Part shown: positions 8,018 to 15,510 of the stretch, in pieces
Numbering within the stretch: the first letter of the stretch is position 1
Layout of the letters: each line of letters starts with the position of its first letter
From: an uncultured Gemmatimonadota bacterium
GTDB taxonomy: Bacteria > Gemmatimonadota > Gemmatimonadetes > Gemmatimonadales > GWC2-71-9
Reading direction: 5' to 3'
Length of the DNA: 29,991 nt
Assembly: GCA_946887295.1 (NCBI GenBank)
Contig: CAMPKP010000023.1
Coordinates: 1 to 29,991 of the forward strand
Program-made: the position numbers and the translations under genes
The notes under the pieces: model-generated
Told to the model about the DNA's origin: nothing
Seen by the model: the letters and a program-made list of their open reading frames with translations, nothing else
The model's database searches: none

Positions 8018-8470
8018 TCAGAAAGCTCCGGTCCAGCTCCGGTTGGCCAGGAGGATGACCGGGGGCGATCCGGCGGACGCGCTGTCGGAGATCCGGACGA
8101 GGAGCCCCACCTCGCGCCGCGCCAGCTCGGTGCCGTCCGCACCGGCGCGCACTCCCTCGACCCGCACCAGGAACAGCTCGCCGTTGAGCCGGCTGACAGT
8201 CGGTGCGTATGTGGCGCGGCCCGGCAGCTGCACCGGCGGCAGGACGGCGCTGTCGCCGGCCGCCAGAAGACCCAGGCCGTGATCGTTCCACGAGCCGATT
8301 ACCGCCGCGGCGCCGGCCTCAGAGGCTCCCTGGGCCTGCACCGCGTGGAGCACGTTGCGTCCGATGCGCTGCTCGAGAAGCGCCGCGGCGAACCCGCCGG
8401 CCACCAGCGCCGCGATCACCACCATCGCGAGCAGCGCGAGCGGCAGCGCCATTCCCCGCTCCGCGGCCAT
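8018..8470 (-). CDS. PilX-like minor pilin assembly protein (short copy)
   Basis: A 150-residue protein with a PilX-type N-terminus: ERGMALPLALLAMVVIAALVAG (in two parts, residues 4-25) forms a class-III-pilin-like membrane helix. It continues into the amphipathic LLEQRIGRNVLHAVQAQGASEAG helix typical of PilX_N domains. A short beta-rich domain follows and the end is LANRSWTGAF. Compared with the PilX paralogue at 9884-11035, the N-terminal 120 residues and the final LA-x-RSW motif align but the central domain is absent. The ATG overlaps the pilW stop as TGATG and has no clear ribosome-binding site, so translation is probably coupled. It is the last gene of the downstream minor-pilin cluster and likely acts in pilus priming. 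Confidence 0.85.
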   Translation of the reverse strand: MAAERGMALPLALLAMVVIAALVAGGFAAALLEQRIGRNVLHAVQAQGASEAGAAAVIGSWNDHGLGLLAAGDSAVLPPVQLPGRATYAPTVSRLNGELFLVRVEGVRAGADGTELARREVGLLVRISDSASAGSPPVILLANRSWTGAF

Positions 8471-9381
8471 CACGGGCGCGGCGCGTTCCGGAGCGCCACC
8501 CGAGTCGTGAGAGCGAACGTGTCCACCAGCGCACGGCGAAGGTCGCGGCCGTGGATCGGCTGGTCGGTGACGCCGATCAGCGCGATCTCCACTGAGCGCA
8601 CGGCCGCGGGATCGGCCGTCGGAGCGCCGGTGGCGTCCCGGTACGCCAGCGTGAGACCACGGACACCCGCGGAGCTGTCGGCGAGCGGCCCGGCGACCGG
8701 CTGGATCGCCTCGCCGGTGCCGACCGACCGCAGCCCGAGCCACGATCTGCCGCCTGAGCGGTAGTACCGCACCTGCATGACCTCGGAGAGCCGTGCCGGC
8801 GAGCCCGGACCGATCCCGGCCAGCGTAGCCAGGCTCAACGGAGCCGGCGCGGCGACCGCCAATGCGATGCCCGCCCCGCCATCCGGACAGCTCCCGGCGC
8901 CGTCCGAGAGGACGCCCAGGTGGATCCAGGCATCGTCGGAGCCGGTGGAGGGGTCGCTCTCCACGAAGATCAGGAGGGAATCGGTGGAGCGCGGCCGGCG
9001 AGCCGACCTCCACGACGACTCCTCCAGCACGACCTCGGCCGGTGGCCCGGGGGAGGCGCCGCACACCCGTCCGCCTCCCCGCGCGGCGAGATAGGTGACC
9101 GCACCGGGGGCGATCGCGAGCAGGTCGCTCCGGATGGCCGCTGGATGGCCCAGCGCCGCCGAGGCTGCAGGGGTGACTTCGTCGTACCCCAGGCCCCTCA
9201 GCTCGCCGGCCAGGACCAACGCCGCCACACGGACGTTCTCCTGGAGCGCGGCTCGCTCCGCCTGGGCCCGTGCCAGACGCTGTCCATGGAACAGCAGCCG
9301 GTGAGCGACACCCGCGACCAGGAGCGCGAGTCCCATGGCGAGGACGATCTCCACCAGCGTGAACCCGCGCTGTCCGCTCAC
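8470..9381 (-). CDS. PilW-like minor pilin (downstream copy)
   Basis: Minor pilin with a prepilin leader ending in Gly followed by FTLVEIVLAMGLALLVAG (residue 7 onward), including the Glu at mature position 5. About 290 residues of mostly beta structure follow. PilW proteins are priming-complex subunits at the pilus tip. I chose the GTG at 9381 because it puts the leader (MSGQRG) at prepilin length and overlaps the pilV stop by 4 bases. The open frame extends further upstream but that part is antisense-like filler. It is clearly paralogous to PilW at 11062-11907: shared blocks are WLG-x-RSVG, GPL-D near the C-terminus and an ending of LRN-x-x-RP. Confidence 0.88.
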   Translation of the reverse strand: MSGQRGFTLVEIVLAMGLALLVAGVAHRLLFHGQRLARAQAERAALQENVRVAALVLAGELRGLGYDEVTPAASAALGHPAAIRSDLLAIAPGAVTYLAARGGGRVCGASPGPPAEVVLEESSWRSARRPRSTDSLLIFVESDPSTGSDDAWIHLGVLSDGAGSCPDGGAGIALAVAAPAPLSLATLAGIGPGSPARLSEVMQVRYYRSGGRSWLGLRSVGTGEAIQPVAGPLADSSAGVRGLTLAYRDATGAPTADPAAVRSVEIALIGVTDQPIHGRDLRRALVDTFALTTRVALRNAPRP

Positions 9382-9758
9382 GCGGGCCAGCACAGAACGG
9401 CCGTCAGCACGGTGTCGGTGGTGAGTCCGAGGGGAGTGCGGTAGCGGAGGGTGAGCTGAAGCCGCCGGGCGATGCCCGCGCGGTCGACGATGTGCCAGCT
9501 CTCCGAGACCCCCGCCTCCACCGCACTGTCGCTCCGCCACTCCGCCGCGGTACAGGGGGGGCGGGTGGAGCTCGCGACCGCGATGAGGCGCTCGATCCGG
9601 CCGGTGGCCAGCATCGCGGCGAGGGTGGCGTGCCGCCCCCGGCCGATCATGCGGCTCACCTGTGCCGAGGAGCCCACCAGTGCCAGCACCCCGACCGTCA
9701 GTACCATGACCGCCACCAGCACCTCGATGACGGTGAGTCCCTGCCTGCTCTCGCGCAC
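9378..9758 (-). CDS. PilV-like minor pilin (downstream copy)
   Basis: A 126-residue minor pilin with the leader MRESRQG followed by LTVIEVLVAVMVLTVGVLAL, that is, a prepilin peptidase site with Glu at mature position 5. The next block, GSSAQVSRMIGRGRHATLAA, is nearly the same as in PilV at 11913-12278, so the two are paralogues. Two Cys residues in the C-terminal part may form a disulfide. The start is GTG with a GGGGG stretch about 7 bases upstream. It is the first gene of the downstream pilV-pilW-pilX cluster, whose genes overlap by 4 and 1 bases. Unlike the upstream cluster there is no fimT/gspH gene before it. Confidence 0.87.
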   Translation of the reverse strand: MRESRQGLTVIEVLVAVMVLTVGVLALVGSSAQVSRMIGRGRHATLAAMLATGRIERLIAVASSTRPPCTAAEWRSDSAVEAGVSESWHIVDRAGIARRLQLTLRYRTPLGLTTDTVLTAVLCWPA

Positions 9759-9772
9759 TCGCGGCCCCCGCT

Positions 9773-9809
9773 ATGGACGGCAGCGAGTTTAAGGTCGCCG
9801 GCCGTCCAT
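9773..9809. repeat. Inverted repeat ATGGACGGC-N19-GCCGTCCAT before downstream pilV
   Basis: A perfect 9-bp dyad lies 15 bases upstream of the pilV start in the 125-base gap. It could be an operator or a leader hairpin for the downstream minor-pilin cluster. Its exact role cannot be told from sequence. Confidence 0.5.
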
Positions 9810-9841
9810 CGGGGTACCGATTTCTGTCGAGCCGAACCGTT

Positions 9842-9868
9842 TGCCGCCGCGCGTGACGCGCGGCGGCA
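9842..9868 (-). terminator. Strong hairpin after the upstream minor-pilin cluster
   Basis: The arms TGCCGCCGCGCG and CGCGCGGCGGCA form a perfect 12-bp stem with a 3-base loop, 16 bases past the stop of the long pilX gene. The minus strand continues with AAACGG and no T run, so it is a very stable transcript-end hairpin more than a canonical intrinsic terminator. It may mark the 3' end of the fimT-pilV-pilW-pilX transcript. Confidence 0.55.
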
Positions 9869-9883
9869 CCCGGGCGTCAGCGA

Positions 9884-11035
9884 TCACTGATAGAGCTGCA
9901 CCCAACTCCGCTCGGCCAGCGCCATCGGCGTGGCCGAGTTCTGCAGCGCCCGGTGGATGGCGCAGGACGAGTAGGAGACCAGCGCACCACCGGCCAGCTT
10001 GGTGAGGTCGTCCAGCGCCACGTTGCCCGCGATGACGCCGCCGAAGAACTTGGCGCCCTGCCCGCTGTTGCCCGCGGTCGAGAGGGTGCCGGTGACGAAG
10101 ACGGGTCCGTAGAACACCATGCCGCCGGTTGCGGTGAGGTCGCCCTCGACCAGCAGGATGCCCTGGCCTCGGCCGCCCTGCAGCTTCAGGTTGCCCTGGT
10201 GATAGATGATCGGGAAATAATTGAAGCATGGGTCCGTCTTCAGGACCGGCTCACCCCAGTTGGTCTGCACGGCCGTATTGCAGCGAGGCGGGACGGTGGC
10301 CGTGTAGGCCGGCGCGGTAGCCGCCGGGTTGTCACTGGTCACCACCAGAGTCGTCAGCGCCTTCAACTTTTCGAATTGGGCCTTCATGTCCGCCGGGTTC
10401 AGGGACGCGTCCACCTCGCTCTTGGGATCGCCGTCATAGGTGCCGTTGCCGCTGGTCTTGAGTGTCCCGTTGTTGTACCGCACTCCGGTGACGTCCTCTT
10501 CCGGCGGACAGCTCACTCCCTCGGCGCCCCAGACCGGCGGCACGTCATCTATCCCGGTGACCTCCGCTCCACCGGTGATCGTCACGTCGCCCAGGGCGGT
10601 GAGGCCGGCCTGCACCTGGATGTCCGCCAGCTTCAGGCGGATCAGCTGGCCGACGGATCGTGCAGCCAGCTGTCCGCCGGTGCCGTCCGTGCGGGTGCCC
10701 GTCGAGCGCACCAGGAATACGTTGTCGGTGAGCCGGCTGATGGATCGCGAGGCCGACCCGTGAGCACCCACGGCGAATGCCCCCAGGTCGGTCACTGTGG
10801 CGGGGTCGACGGGCAACGCCAGCATGGCCCCCGCGCTCTGGGTGGCGATCGCGTCGCTGAGGCCCGCCTCGGCGGCCTCGGCCGCCTGGGCCGCGAAGAA
10901 GGTGTTCCTGCCGGTCTGCTGCTCGAGCCGGCCCGCGTAGAAGGTCCCCGCCACGAGCGCGCCGATCACCACCAGTGCGAACACTGCTATGGCCAACGCC
11001 ATGCCGCGTTCGTCAGACAGCCCTCGAGCTCGCAT
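9884..11035 (-). CDS. PilX-like pilus protein with extra beta-rich domain (long copy)
   Basis: A 383-residue protein with a PilX-type N-terminus: DERGMALAIAVFALVVIGAL forms the membrane helix and GRLEQQTGRNTFFAAQAAEA the following amphipathic helix. Residues about 20-130 match the short PilX copy. A Gly/Thr/Val-rich domain of roughly 230 residues follows, with repeated short strands such as LGDVTITGGAEVTG, ILLVEGDLTATGG and GVIAGNVALDD, resembling the repeated-strand domains of surface beta-helix proteins. It contains Cys pairs and ends in LAERSWVQLYQ. I chose the ATG at 11035 because AAGGAG lies 6 bases upstream. The ATG at 11065 overlaps the pilW stop but lacks a ribosome-binding site and would add 10 residues. 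It probably works in pilus priming or tip adhesion. Confidence 0.85.
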   Translation of the reverse strand: MRARGLSDERGMALAIAVFALVVIGALVAGTFYAGRLEQQTGRNTFFAAQAAEAAEAGLSDAIATQSAGAMLALPVDPATVTDLGAFAVGAHGSASRSISRLTDNVFLVRSTGTRTDGTGGQLAARSVGQLIRLKLADIQVQAGLTALGDVTITGGAEVTGIDDVPPVWGAEGVSCPPEEDVTGVRYNNGTLKTSGNGTYDGDPKSEVDASLNPADMKAQFEKLKALTTLVVTSDNPAATAPAYTATVPPRCNTAVQTNWGEPVLKTDPCFNYFPIIYHQGNLKLQGGRGQGILLVEGDLTATGGMVFYGPVFVTGTLSTAGNSGQGAKFFGGVIAGNVALDDLTKLAGGALVSYSSCAIHRALQNSATPMALAERSWVQLYQ

Positions 11036-11061
11036 GCCGGTCTCCTTGTGGGGTGATCCAC

Positions 11062-11907
11062 TCATGGCCGTATCGAGTTGCGAAGCAGCACCTGGGTCAC
11101 CAGCGCCTCCTCCGGATGTCCCATCGTGCCGAACCCGCCGGCCCGCACGGCATCCTCGGTCAGCCCGCGCACCGTGATCCGGATGCTCTTGACCGCCTTC
11201 TCGTCCGCGGTCACCGCTCCCGCGCCGTCGAGATATTCGAGCTGAAACCCATCGTCCGTCAGCGGCCCGAGGACCGGCTCAACGGCGCCACCCGCGCCCA
11301 CCGACCGGGCGCCGAGCCACCATTCGCCCCCGTCCTGGTGGAGCTTCAGCTCCATCTGCTCGAAGAGTCGCACCGGGGTGTTGAGCGGAACCGCCGGGAC
11401 GGCCGCAACGGTCAGCGTGATGCCGGGGTTGCCGCCGCAGGCGTTGTTCGCTGTGGCGACGGCTGTGACCGCCGTCTGCTGCCAGGCGTCGTCCGCCTCG
11501 TCGTCGGGATCGCCATCCACGAAGAGGTACAGATCCATGGCCGCGGTCGGGATGTTGAGACCGGTCCAGGTGGACCGCGCCAGCACGAGCTGGGTCGCGC
11601 CGGCGGCGGGTGCCACACAGACGAACCCGAGGCCCCGCATGGCCCGGTAGACGATCCGGTCCGGGTCTTTCGTGATGATGTCGTTTTGCGCTGCGGTACC
11701 GGCCAGCACCGTATTCAGCTCGCGCAGCTCGTTGGGCACCACGACCGAGCCGGTGCGCACGTTGGACTGCAGGCTCACCTGCTCGGCCTGAGCGAGCGAG
11801 AGCCGCTGGCTGGTGTTGAGCAGCTGGTACACCGCGCCGGTCACGATGCCCATGATGACCAGGGCGATCAGGACCTCGATGAGGGTAAAGCCGTGGCGTG
11901 TACGCAT
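11062..11907 (-). CDS. PilW-like minor pilin (upstream copy)
   Basis: A 281-residue minor pilin with the leader MRTRHG followed by FTLIEVLIALVIMGIVTGAV, including Glu at mature position 5. A helical stretch (QAEQVSLQSNVRTG) and a beta-rich C-terminal domain with a Cys pair (GFVC and NNACGG) come next. The end is LLRNSIRP, matching the downstream PilW paralogue. I chose the ATG at 11907, 5 bases after the pilV stop, because it gives a leader of prepilin length. The frame is open for about 170 codons further upstream, but that part overlaps pilV and fimT and has no protein-like character. Confidence 0.9.
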   Translation of the reverse strand: MRTRHGFTLIEVLIALVIMGIVTGAVYQLLNTSQRLSLAQAEQVSLQSNVRTGSVVVPNELRELNTVLAGTAAQNDIITKDPDRIVYRAMRGLGFVCVAPAAGATQLVLARSTWTGLNIPTAAMDLYLFVDGDPDDEADDAWQQTAVTAVATANNACGGNPGITLTVAAVPAVPLNTPVRLFEQMELKLHQDGGEWWLGARSVGAGGAVEPVLGPLTDDGFQLEYLDGAGAVTADEKAVKSIRITVRGLTEDAVRAGGFGTMGHPEEALVTQVLLRNSIRP

Positions 11908-11912
11908 GGGGG

Positions 11913-12278
11913 TCAGCACTCGATGTAGGTGGTGAGCACCTGCGTGCGGGGGCCGCGCGCGGTGCCGTACGTCGCACTGACATCGATAGTCCGGCCGGAG
12001 CCGACGGTGGTCACGTCCCAGGCCAGGGCGACGTGGTCGGTCGTCTCCGGACCACCGTCCACCAGCGCGTTGCACCGCGGCGTCGTGAAGTAGGAGGCGG
12101 CGCGGAGCGAATCCACCTTCTGGGTGGCGAGCTGGGCCGCCCTGGTGTCGATCTTTCCACGACCGATCATCCGGCTGACCGCGGCGGACGAGCCGGCCAG
12201 GGCCACGAGGCCGATGCTGAGCACCGTGACGGCGACCAGCACCTCGACGATGGTGAACCCCGAGCGTGCGCGCGTCAC
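11913..12278 (-). CDS. PilV-like minor pilin (upstream copy)
   Basis: A 121-residue minor pilin: the leader MTRARSG is followed by FTIVEVLVAVTVLSIGLVAL with Glu at mature position 5. It then shows GSSAAVSRMIGRGKIDTRAA, the block shared with the downstream PilV. It carries one Cys in the middle (TPRC) and one at the very C-terminus (YIEC), which could pair. The start is GTG overlapping the fimT stop by 4 bases (GTGA). It is the second gene of fimT-pilV-pilW-pilX and probably part of the pilus priming complex. Confidence 0.88.
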   Translation of the reverse strand: MTRARSGFTIVEVLVAVTVLSIGLVALAGSSAAVSRMIGRGKIDTRAAQLATQKVDSLRAASYFTTPRCNALVDGGPETTDHVALAWDVTTVGSGRTIDVSATYGTARGPRTQVLTTYIEC

Positions 12279-12730
12279 TTGGTGACCCTCCCCAGGCCGT
12301 CGATCGTGATGGTCGAGCCATGGCCGTTGCGCGAGAGGTCGATGTTGGTCGGCGCGGCGCCGAACCCCATGCCGAAGCCGCGCGGGTCGAACTGGATCGA
12401 GTCCTCTCCTGCGACGGCAACCCCGTAAGCCTCGGTCAGGTCCACGATCGGCCCCACCGTGTCGGCCGTCGACCCGGCGACGGGGACCAGCCGTGGAGTC
12501 GCGCCCACGTAGACGGTATTCCCCTCGACCTTGATCCAGGTGACGCGATTGCTCTGCACCGCGGCGGCGCGCGCCTTGGCGATCATGTTGACCATGGTTG
12601 TCCGGGCACCGCGCAGGTCGTTCCGGACCATCGCCGAGCTCATCTTCGGGAAGGCGATCAGTGTCATCAGACCCAGCAGCACCACGACGATCAGCGTCTC
12701 GACCAGCGTGAACCCGTTTCGAGATCGCAC
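12275..12730 (-). CDS. FimT/GspH-type minor pseudopilin
   Basis: A 151-residue protein with the leader MRSRNG followed by FTLVETLIVVVLLGLMTLIA (Glu at mature position 5). A beta-domain of GspH/FimT type follows: the segment MVNMIAKARAAAVQSNRVTW matches the family's helix leading into the first strands, and the C-terminus contains IQFDPRGFG, the usual FimT/GspH F-x-x-G signature. FimT proteins initiate pilus assembly and, in some species, bind DNA during uptake. I chose the GTG at 12730, with GGGGAGA just upstream. The frame is open 50 codons further but without pilin character. It is the first gene of the upstream minor-pilin cluster. Confidence 0.88.
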   Translation of the reverse strand: MRSRNGFTLVETLIVVVLLGLMTLIAFPKMSSAMVRNDLRGARTTMVNMIAKARAAAVQSNRVTWIKVEGNTVYVGATPRLVPVAGSTADTVGPIVDLTEAYGVAVAGEDSIQFDPRGFGMGFGAAPTNIDLSRNGHGSTITIDGLGRVTK

Positions 12731-12899
12731 AGTGATCTCCCCTCTGCGCGTGTCGCGCGGTTCCGGCCCCGATCCACTCCCGGCCGACAGGCGGGAGCCC
12801 TGGACAAACCAACAGCAACGCCGGCATTGGCTTGTGATTCCGCGCCACGCGCCGGCGACTGCATGCGTGTGCATGGACACGCGATCCCCTGCGGCAGGC
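12731..12899. other. Gap between the NtrC-like regulator and fimT
   Basis: This 169-base gap must hold the start of the upstream minor-pilin transcript unless it is read through from the regulator gene. I looked for GG-N10-GC sigma-54 spacing with flanking consensus and found no convincing match. An imperfect CTCCCG/CGGGAG dyad is present at about 12777-12798. No gene is seen. Confidence 0.6.
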
Positions 12900-14273
12900 T
12901 CAGTGAACCGGCAGCCGCCTCATCTTGTAAAAGAGCGTGCGCAGACTGATGCCCAGCAGCGACGCGGCCTGGCGGCGGTTGCCTCCGGACGCCTCGAGGG
13001 CGCGCAGGATCGCCTGGCGCTCGACCGCCTCGACCTGGGACTTGAGGTCGAGACCGAGGTGTGAGCCGCCGTTCAGTGCGCCGTGGCCGTTCCCGTTCCC
13101 GTTGCCGTTGCCGTTGCCGGCGACCACGCTGAAGTCCTTCACGTCGAGTCGGCCGTCCCCGGCCAGCGCCGCGGCACGGTCCACGGCGTTCCGGAGCTCG
13201 CGGACATTGCCCGGCCAGGCGTGGTGGCTCAGGGCGGCCAGGGCGCCAGGCGTGACGCTCACCGGATGCCCCAGGCGGTGCGCGGCCTGGCCGGCGAAGT
13301 GGGTGAGCAGCGCGGGAATGTCCTCCGGCCGCTCGCGGAGCGCCGGCAGGTGGATCCGGACGGCGCCGAGACGCTGGAACAGATCCGAGCGGAACTCACC
13401 GCGCCCGACCGCCTCCTCCAGCGACTTGGACGATGCCGTGACCACCCGGACGTCCACCTGCCGGGCGTCGCGGCCGCCGGTGCGGCAGACCCTCCCCTCC
13501 TCGAGAACGCGGACCAGCCTGGCCTGCAGCTCGAGAGGAAGTGCGCCGATCTCGTCGAGGAAGAGCGTGCCCTCGTGGGCAAGCTCGAACAGGCCGGCGT
13601 GGTCGCCGGTGGCGGCTGGAGTCGCGCCGGCCACGTGACCGAAGAGCTCGGACTCCAGCAGCTGCTCGGGGACTGCGCTGCAGTTGATACTGGTGAAGCT
13701 CCGCTCGCTCCGCGGGCTCATCCGGTGGATGGCCCGGGCGAAGACTTCCTTGCCGGTGCCGGTCTCGCCGGTGAGGAGCACCGGAGTGCCGTGGCGTGCG
13801 ACCCGGTTGGCCATTTCCACGATGTCGCGCATGACGCGGCTCTCGCAGACGACCAGGTCGCTCACGCTGCCGGCTCCCGCGGTCGAGCGCAGGATCTCGA
13901 CCTCGCGACGCAGCTTCTCCCGCTCTTCCGCCTTGCCGATCGTCATGGTGACCTCGTCGGCACGGACCGGCTTCTGAACCCAGTCGTACGCGCCCTCGCG
14001 CATGGCGGCGATGGCCCCCTCCTCGTTCCCCGCCCCGCTCAGCATGATCAGGAGCGCGGAGCCCCCCTCGGCACGGTAGCGGCGGAGGAAAGTGACGCCG
14101 TCCATTCGGGGGAACCGGACGTTGCACAGGATGAGGTCGAACGAGCCGGAGGCGGCGCGCTGCAGTGCCCGCTCGGGATCGATCTCGACCACGACCTGAT
14201 GGCCGGCCTCCTCGAGCACCTGGCCGAGGGACCGGCGGATATCGACGTCGTCGTCAACGATGAGCAAGTGCAT
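12900..14273 (-). CDS. NtrC-family response regulator with degenerate receiver and GAFTGA loop
   Basis: A 457-residue protein with receiver (residues 1-115), AAA+ (about 140-375) and Fis-type helix-turn-helix (about 415-455) domains. The ATPase motifs look intact: Walker A GETGTGKE (169-176), Walker B TLFLDE (236-241) and the arginine-finger region FRSDLFQRL (294-302). Two functional sites are altered. The phospho-acceptor position is Asn51 (LILCNVRFP) although the acidic pocket, Ser79 and Lys101 are kept. The sigma-54 contact loop reads GATPAA (216-221) in place of GAFTGA. A (Gly-Asn) repeat linker (386-397) joins AAA+ to the DNA-binding domain. By family knowledge such changes prevent normal phosphorylation and sigma-54 remodelling, as in TyrR-like regulators acting on sigma-70 promoters. 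Its place between pilA2 and fimT suggests pilus regulation; the target is unknown. Confidence 0.92.
   Translation of the reverse strand: MHLLIVDDDVDIRRSLGQVLEEAGHQVVVEIDPERALQRAASGSFDLILCNVRFPRMDGVTFLRRYRAEGGSALLIMLSGAGNEEGAIAAMREGAYDWVQKPVRADEVTMTIGKAEEREKLRREVEILRSTAGAGSVSDLVVCESRVMRDIVEMANRVARHGTPVLLTGETGTGKEVFARAIHRMSPRSERSFTSINCSAVPEQLLESELFGHVAGATPAATGDHAGLFELAHEGTLFLDEIGALPLELQARLVRVLEEGRVCRTGGRDARQVDVRVVTASSKSLEEAVGRGEFRSDLFQRLGAVRIHLPALRERPEDIPALLTHFAGQAAHRLGHPVSVTPGALAALSHHAWPGNVRELRNAVDRAAALAGDGRLDVKDFSVVAGNGNGNGNGNGHGALNGGSHLGLDLKSQVEAVERQAILRALEASGGNRRQAASLLGISLRTLFYKMRRLPVH
13087..13119 (-). repeat. Short tandem repeat coding a Gly-Asn linker
   Basis: About five and a half copies of a 6-bp unit (CGTTCC or CGTTGC on the plus strand) encode alternating Gly and Asn inside the NtrC-like regulator, between the AAA+ and helix-turn-helix domains. 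Copy-number change would keep the frame and only alter linker length. Confidence 0.8.
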
Positions 14274-14320
14274 CGGCCCTATCCACGAAGGCAGGAAGAC
14301 TCCAGGTGTCGCGCTCTACC

Positions 14321-14344
14321 CGAAAAATCCGCGGTCTGCACCGC
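14321..14344 (-). terminator. Probable rho-independent terminator after pilA2
   Basis: On the minus strand a GCGGT-GCAG-ACCGC hairpin is followed by GGATTTTTC, 120 bases after the pilA2 stop and about 50 bases before the regulator start. Two further dyads (CCCGCAA/TTGCGGG and GCACC/GGTGC) lie just upstream in the same 190-base gap. The stem is short, so the call is moderate. It would separate the abundant pilin transcript from the regulator. Confidence 0.5.
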
Positions 14345-14463
14345 AGCTATCGGCACCCCATCGGTGCCTCGACCCCGCAAGGACCTTTGCGGGCCCGGCT
14401 TCCGGGGCTCGCGCAGGGGCCTGCGCCGCGAATCAACGCAAACGTCGGACCGAACCCGCCGCC

Positions 14464-14859
14464 TCAGGTGCAGGCGACTGCACCATCCACCGTGGCCGGC
14501 GGGATCGGGGGTGCATTGCCGTAGTAGATCACGCAGGTCTGCGCCGTCCGGCTCGGTGCCGACGCCTGGGCCGACCAGCCGGCGGAGGTGGCGCTCACGA
14601 CGGTGATGGTGACGCCCTGCGACGGCCGGTACGCCAGGTTGGCGAGGTTCGGTATGACACCACCGTAGTAGTTGGCGTTCTGGACCCAGTAGGTCTCCTG
14701 GACGCCGGCCAGGTTTCTGAGGTCCGAGCGCATGGCGGTCACGACCGCCTTTTCCTTCGAGTTGGCGAACTTCGGGATCGCGATCGTAGCGAGGATGCCG
14801 ATGATCACGACCACGATGAGCAACTCGATCAGGGTGAAGCCTCTGTTTCCGGCTCGCAT
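14464..14859 (-). CDS. Major type IV pilin, second copy
   Basis: A 131-residue type IVa pilin with the leader MRAGNRG followed by FTLIELLIVVVIIGILATIA, the canonical prepilin peptidase site with Glu5. The N-terminal 50 residues are almost the same as in the pilin at 14998-15438 (PKFANSKEKAV versus PKFANTKEKAV), while the globular domain is different. Cys residues near the end (TCVIYYG and VACT) bracket a likely disulfide loop. I chose the ATG at 14859 with GGGGGAA upstream. A GTG 18 bases earlier would add six residues to the leader. No sigma-54 site is visible in its upstream gap and a terminator stands between it and the first pilin gene, so it may have its own promoter or depend on read-through. 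Confidence 0.92.
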   Translation of the reverse strand: MRAGNRGFTLIELLIVVVIIGILATIAIPKFANSKEKAVVTAMRSDLRNLAGVQETYWVQNANYYGGVIPNLANLAYRPSQGVTITVVSATSAGWSAQASAPSRTAQTCVIYYGNAPPIPPATVDGAVACT

Positions 14860-14936
14860 AGGTTCCCCCGTGCCCACGCACGGCTCCTTGAAGTTCGATG
14901 CCCCTGGTCCGGTTGCGTTTCCGCCCGCTCGGCGGT

Positions 14937-14968
14937 GAAAGAAAGAGGCGGCGGACCATTCCGCCGCC
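14937..14968 (-). terminator. Rho-independent terminator between the two pilin genes
   Basis: On the minus strand a perfect 9-bp stem (GGCGGCGGA/TCCGCCGCC) with a 4-base loop is followed by TCTTTCTTTC. It lies 30 bases after the stop of the first pilin gene and before the second. This would end most transcripts from the sigma-54 promoter and lower expression of the second pilin. Confidence 0.8.
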
Positions 14969-14997
14969 CCTGTACAGCTCCTGCATTCAGCTCCCGC

Positions 14998-15438
14998 TTA
15001 GTAGCACTTCGGCGCGCCCTCGACATCGGTGGCGGCCAGGCCGGCGCCGCCGGAGTACGTGGCCGGATCGCCCACGAAAATGCCGCAGATGTCGTTCGAC
15101 GCGCTGGTGACGGCCGGGTTGGTGACCGTCGCGGACCAGCCCGCGGCGTCGGTGTAGTTGATGGTGACGGTGTTGTTGGCCGAGGGGCCGAAGGCAACCA
15201 CGCCTGCACCGCCGACGCCGTTGGTCTGCGTGGCCGCGTGGCCACCAGCGTAGTCCTGGTTATCCGAGAAGAACCCTTCCTGCGCGGTGACCAGGTTACG
15301 CAGGTCGGACTTCATCGAAGCCACGACGGCCTTCTCCTTCGTGTTGGCGAACTTCGGGATCGCGATGGCGGCCAGGATGCCGATGATCACGACCACGATC
15401 AACAGCTCGATCAGGGTAAAGCCCTTGCGGTTCGTCAT
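14998..15438 (-). CDS. pilA: Major type IV pilin PilA
   Basis: Structural subunit of the pilus fibre. The 146-residue precursor has the short leader MTNRKG followed by FTLIELLIVVVIIGILAAIA, with Glu at mature position 5. The next part, PKFANTKEKAVVASMKSDL, continues the long N-terminal helix. The globular part is Gly/Ala/Thr-rich, with a C-terminal Cys pair (DICGIFVG and PKCY) that probably forms the D-loop disulfide. The ATG has GGAGGA 5 bases upstream. A sigma-54 promoter lies 73 bases before the start, and pilR and pilS are directly upstream, the same neighbourhood as in Myxococcus and Pseudomonas. I take it as the main pilin because of that promoter and its strong terminator. Confidence 0.94.
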   Translation of the reverse strand: MTNRKGFTLIELLIVVVIIGILAAIAIPKFANTKEKAVVASMKSDLRNLVTAQEGFFSDNQDYAGGHAATQTNGVGGAGVVAFGPSANNTVTINYTDAAGWSATVTNPAVTSASNDICGIFVGDPATYSGGAGLAATDVEGAPKCY

Positions 15439-15510
15439 ACTTCCTCCAGAAAAGTGAGCGGCGACGTGGCCGAGCCGACATCGGGACGCGGTCGGACTGC
15501 TCGGGGGTAA

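Noticed and set aside
12731..12899. Search for a sigma-54 site before fimT
   Set aside because: The only GG-N10-GC pair found (around 12755-12770, minus strand) lacks the flanking TGGCAC and TTGC consensus bases.
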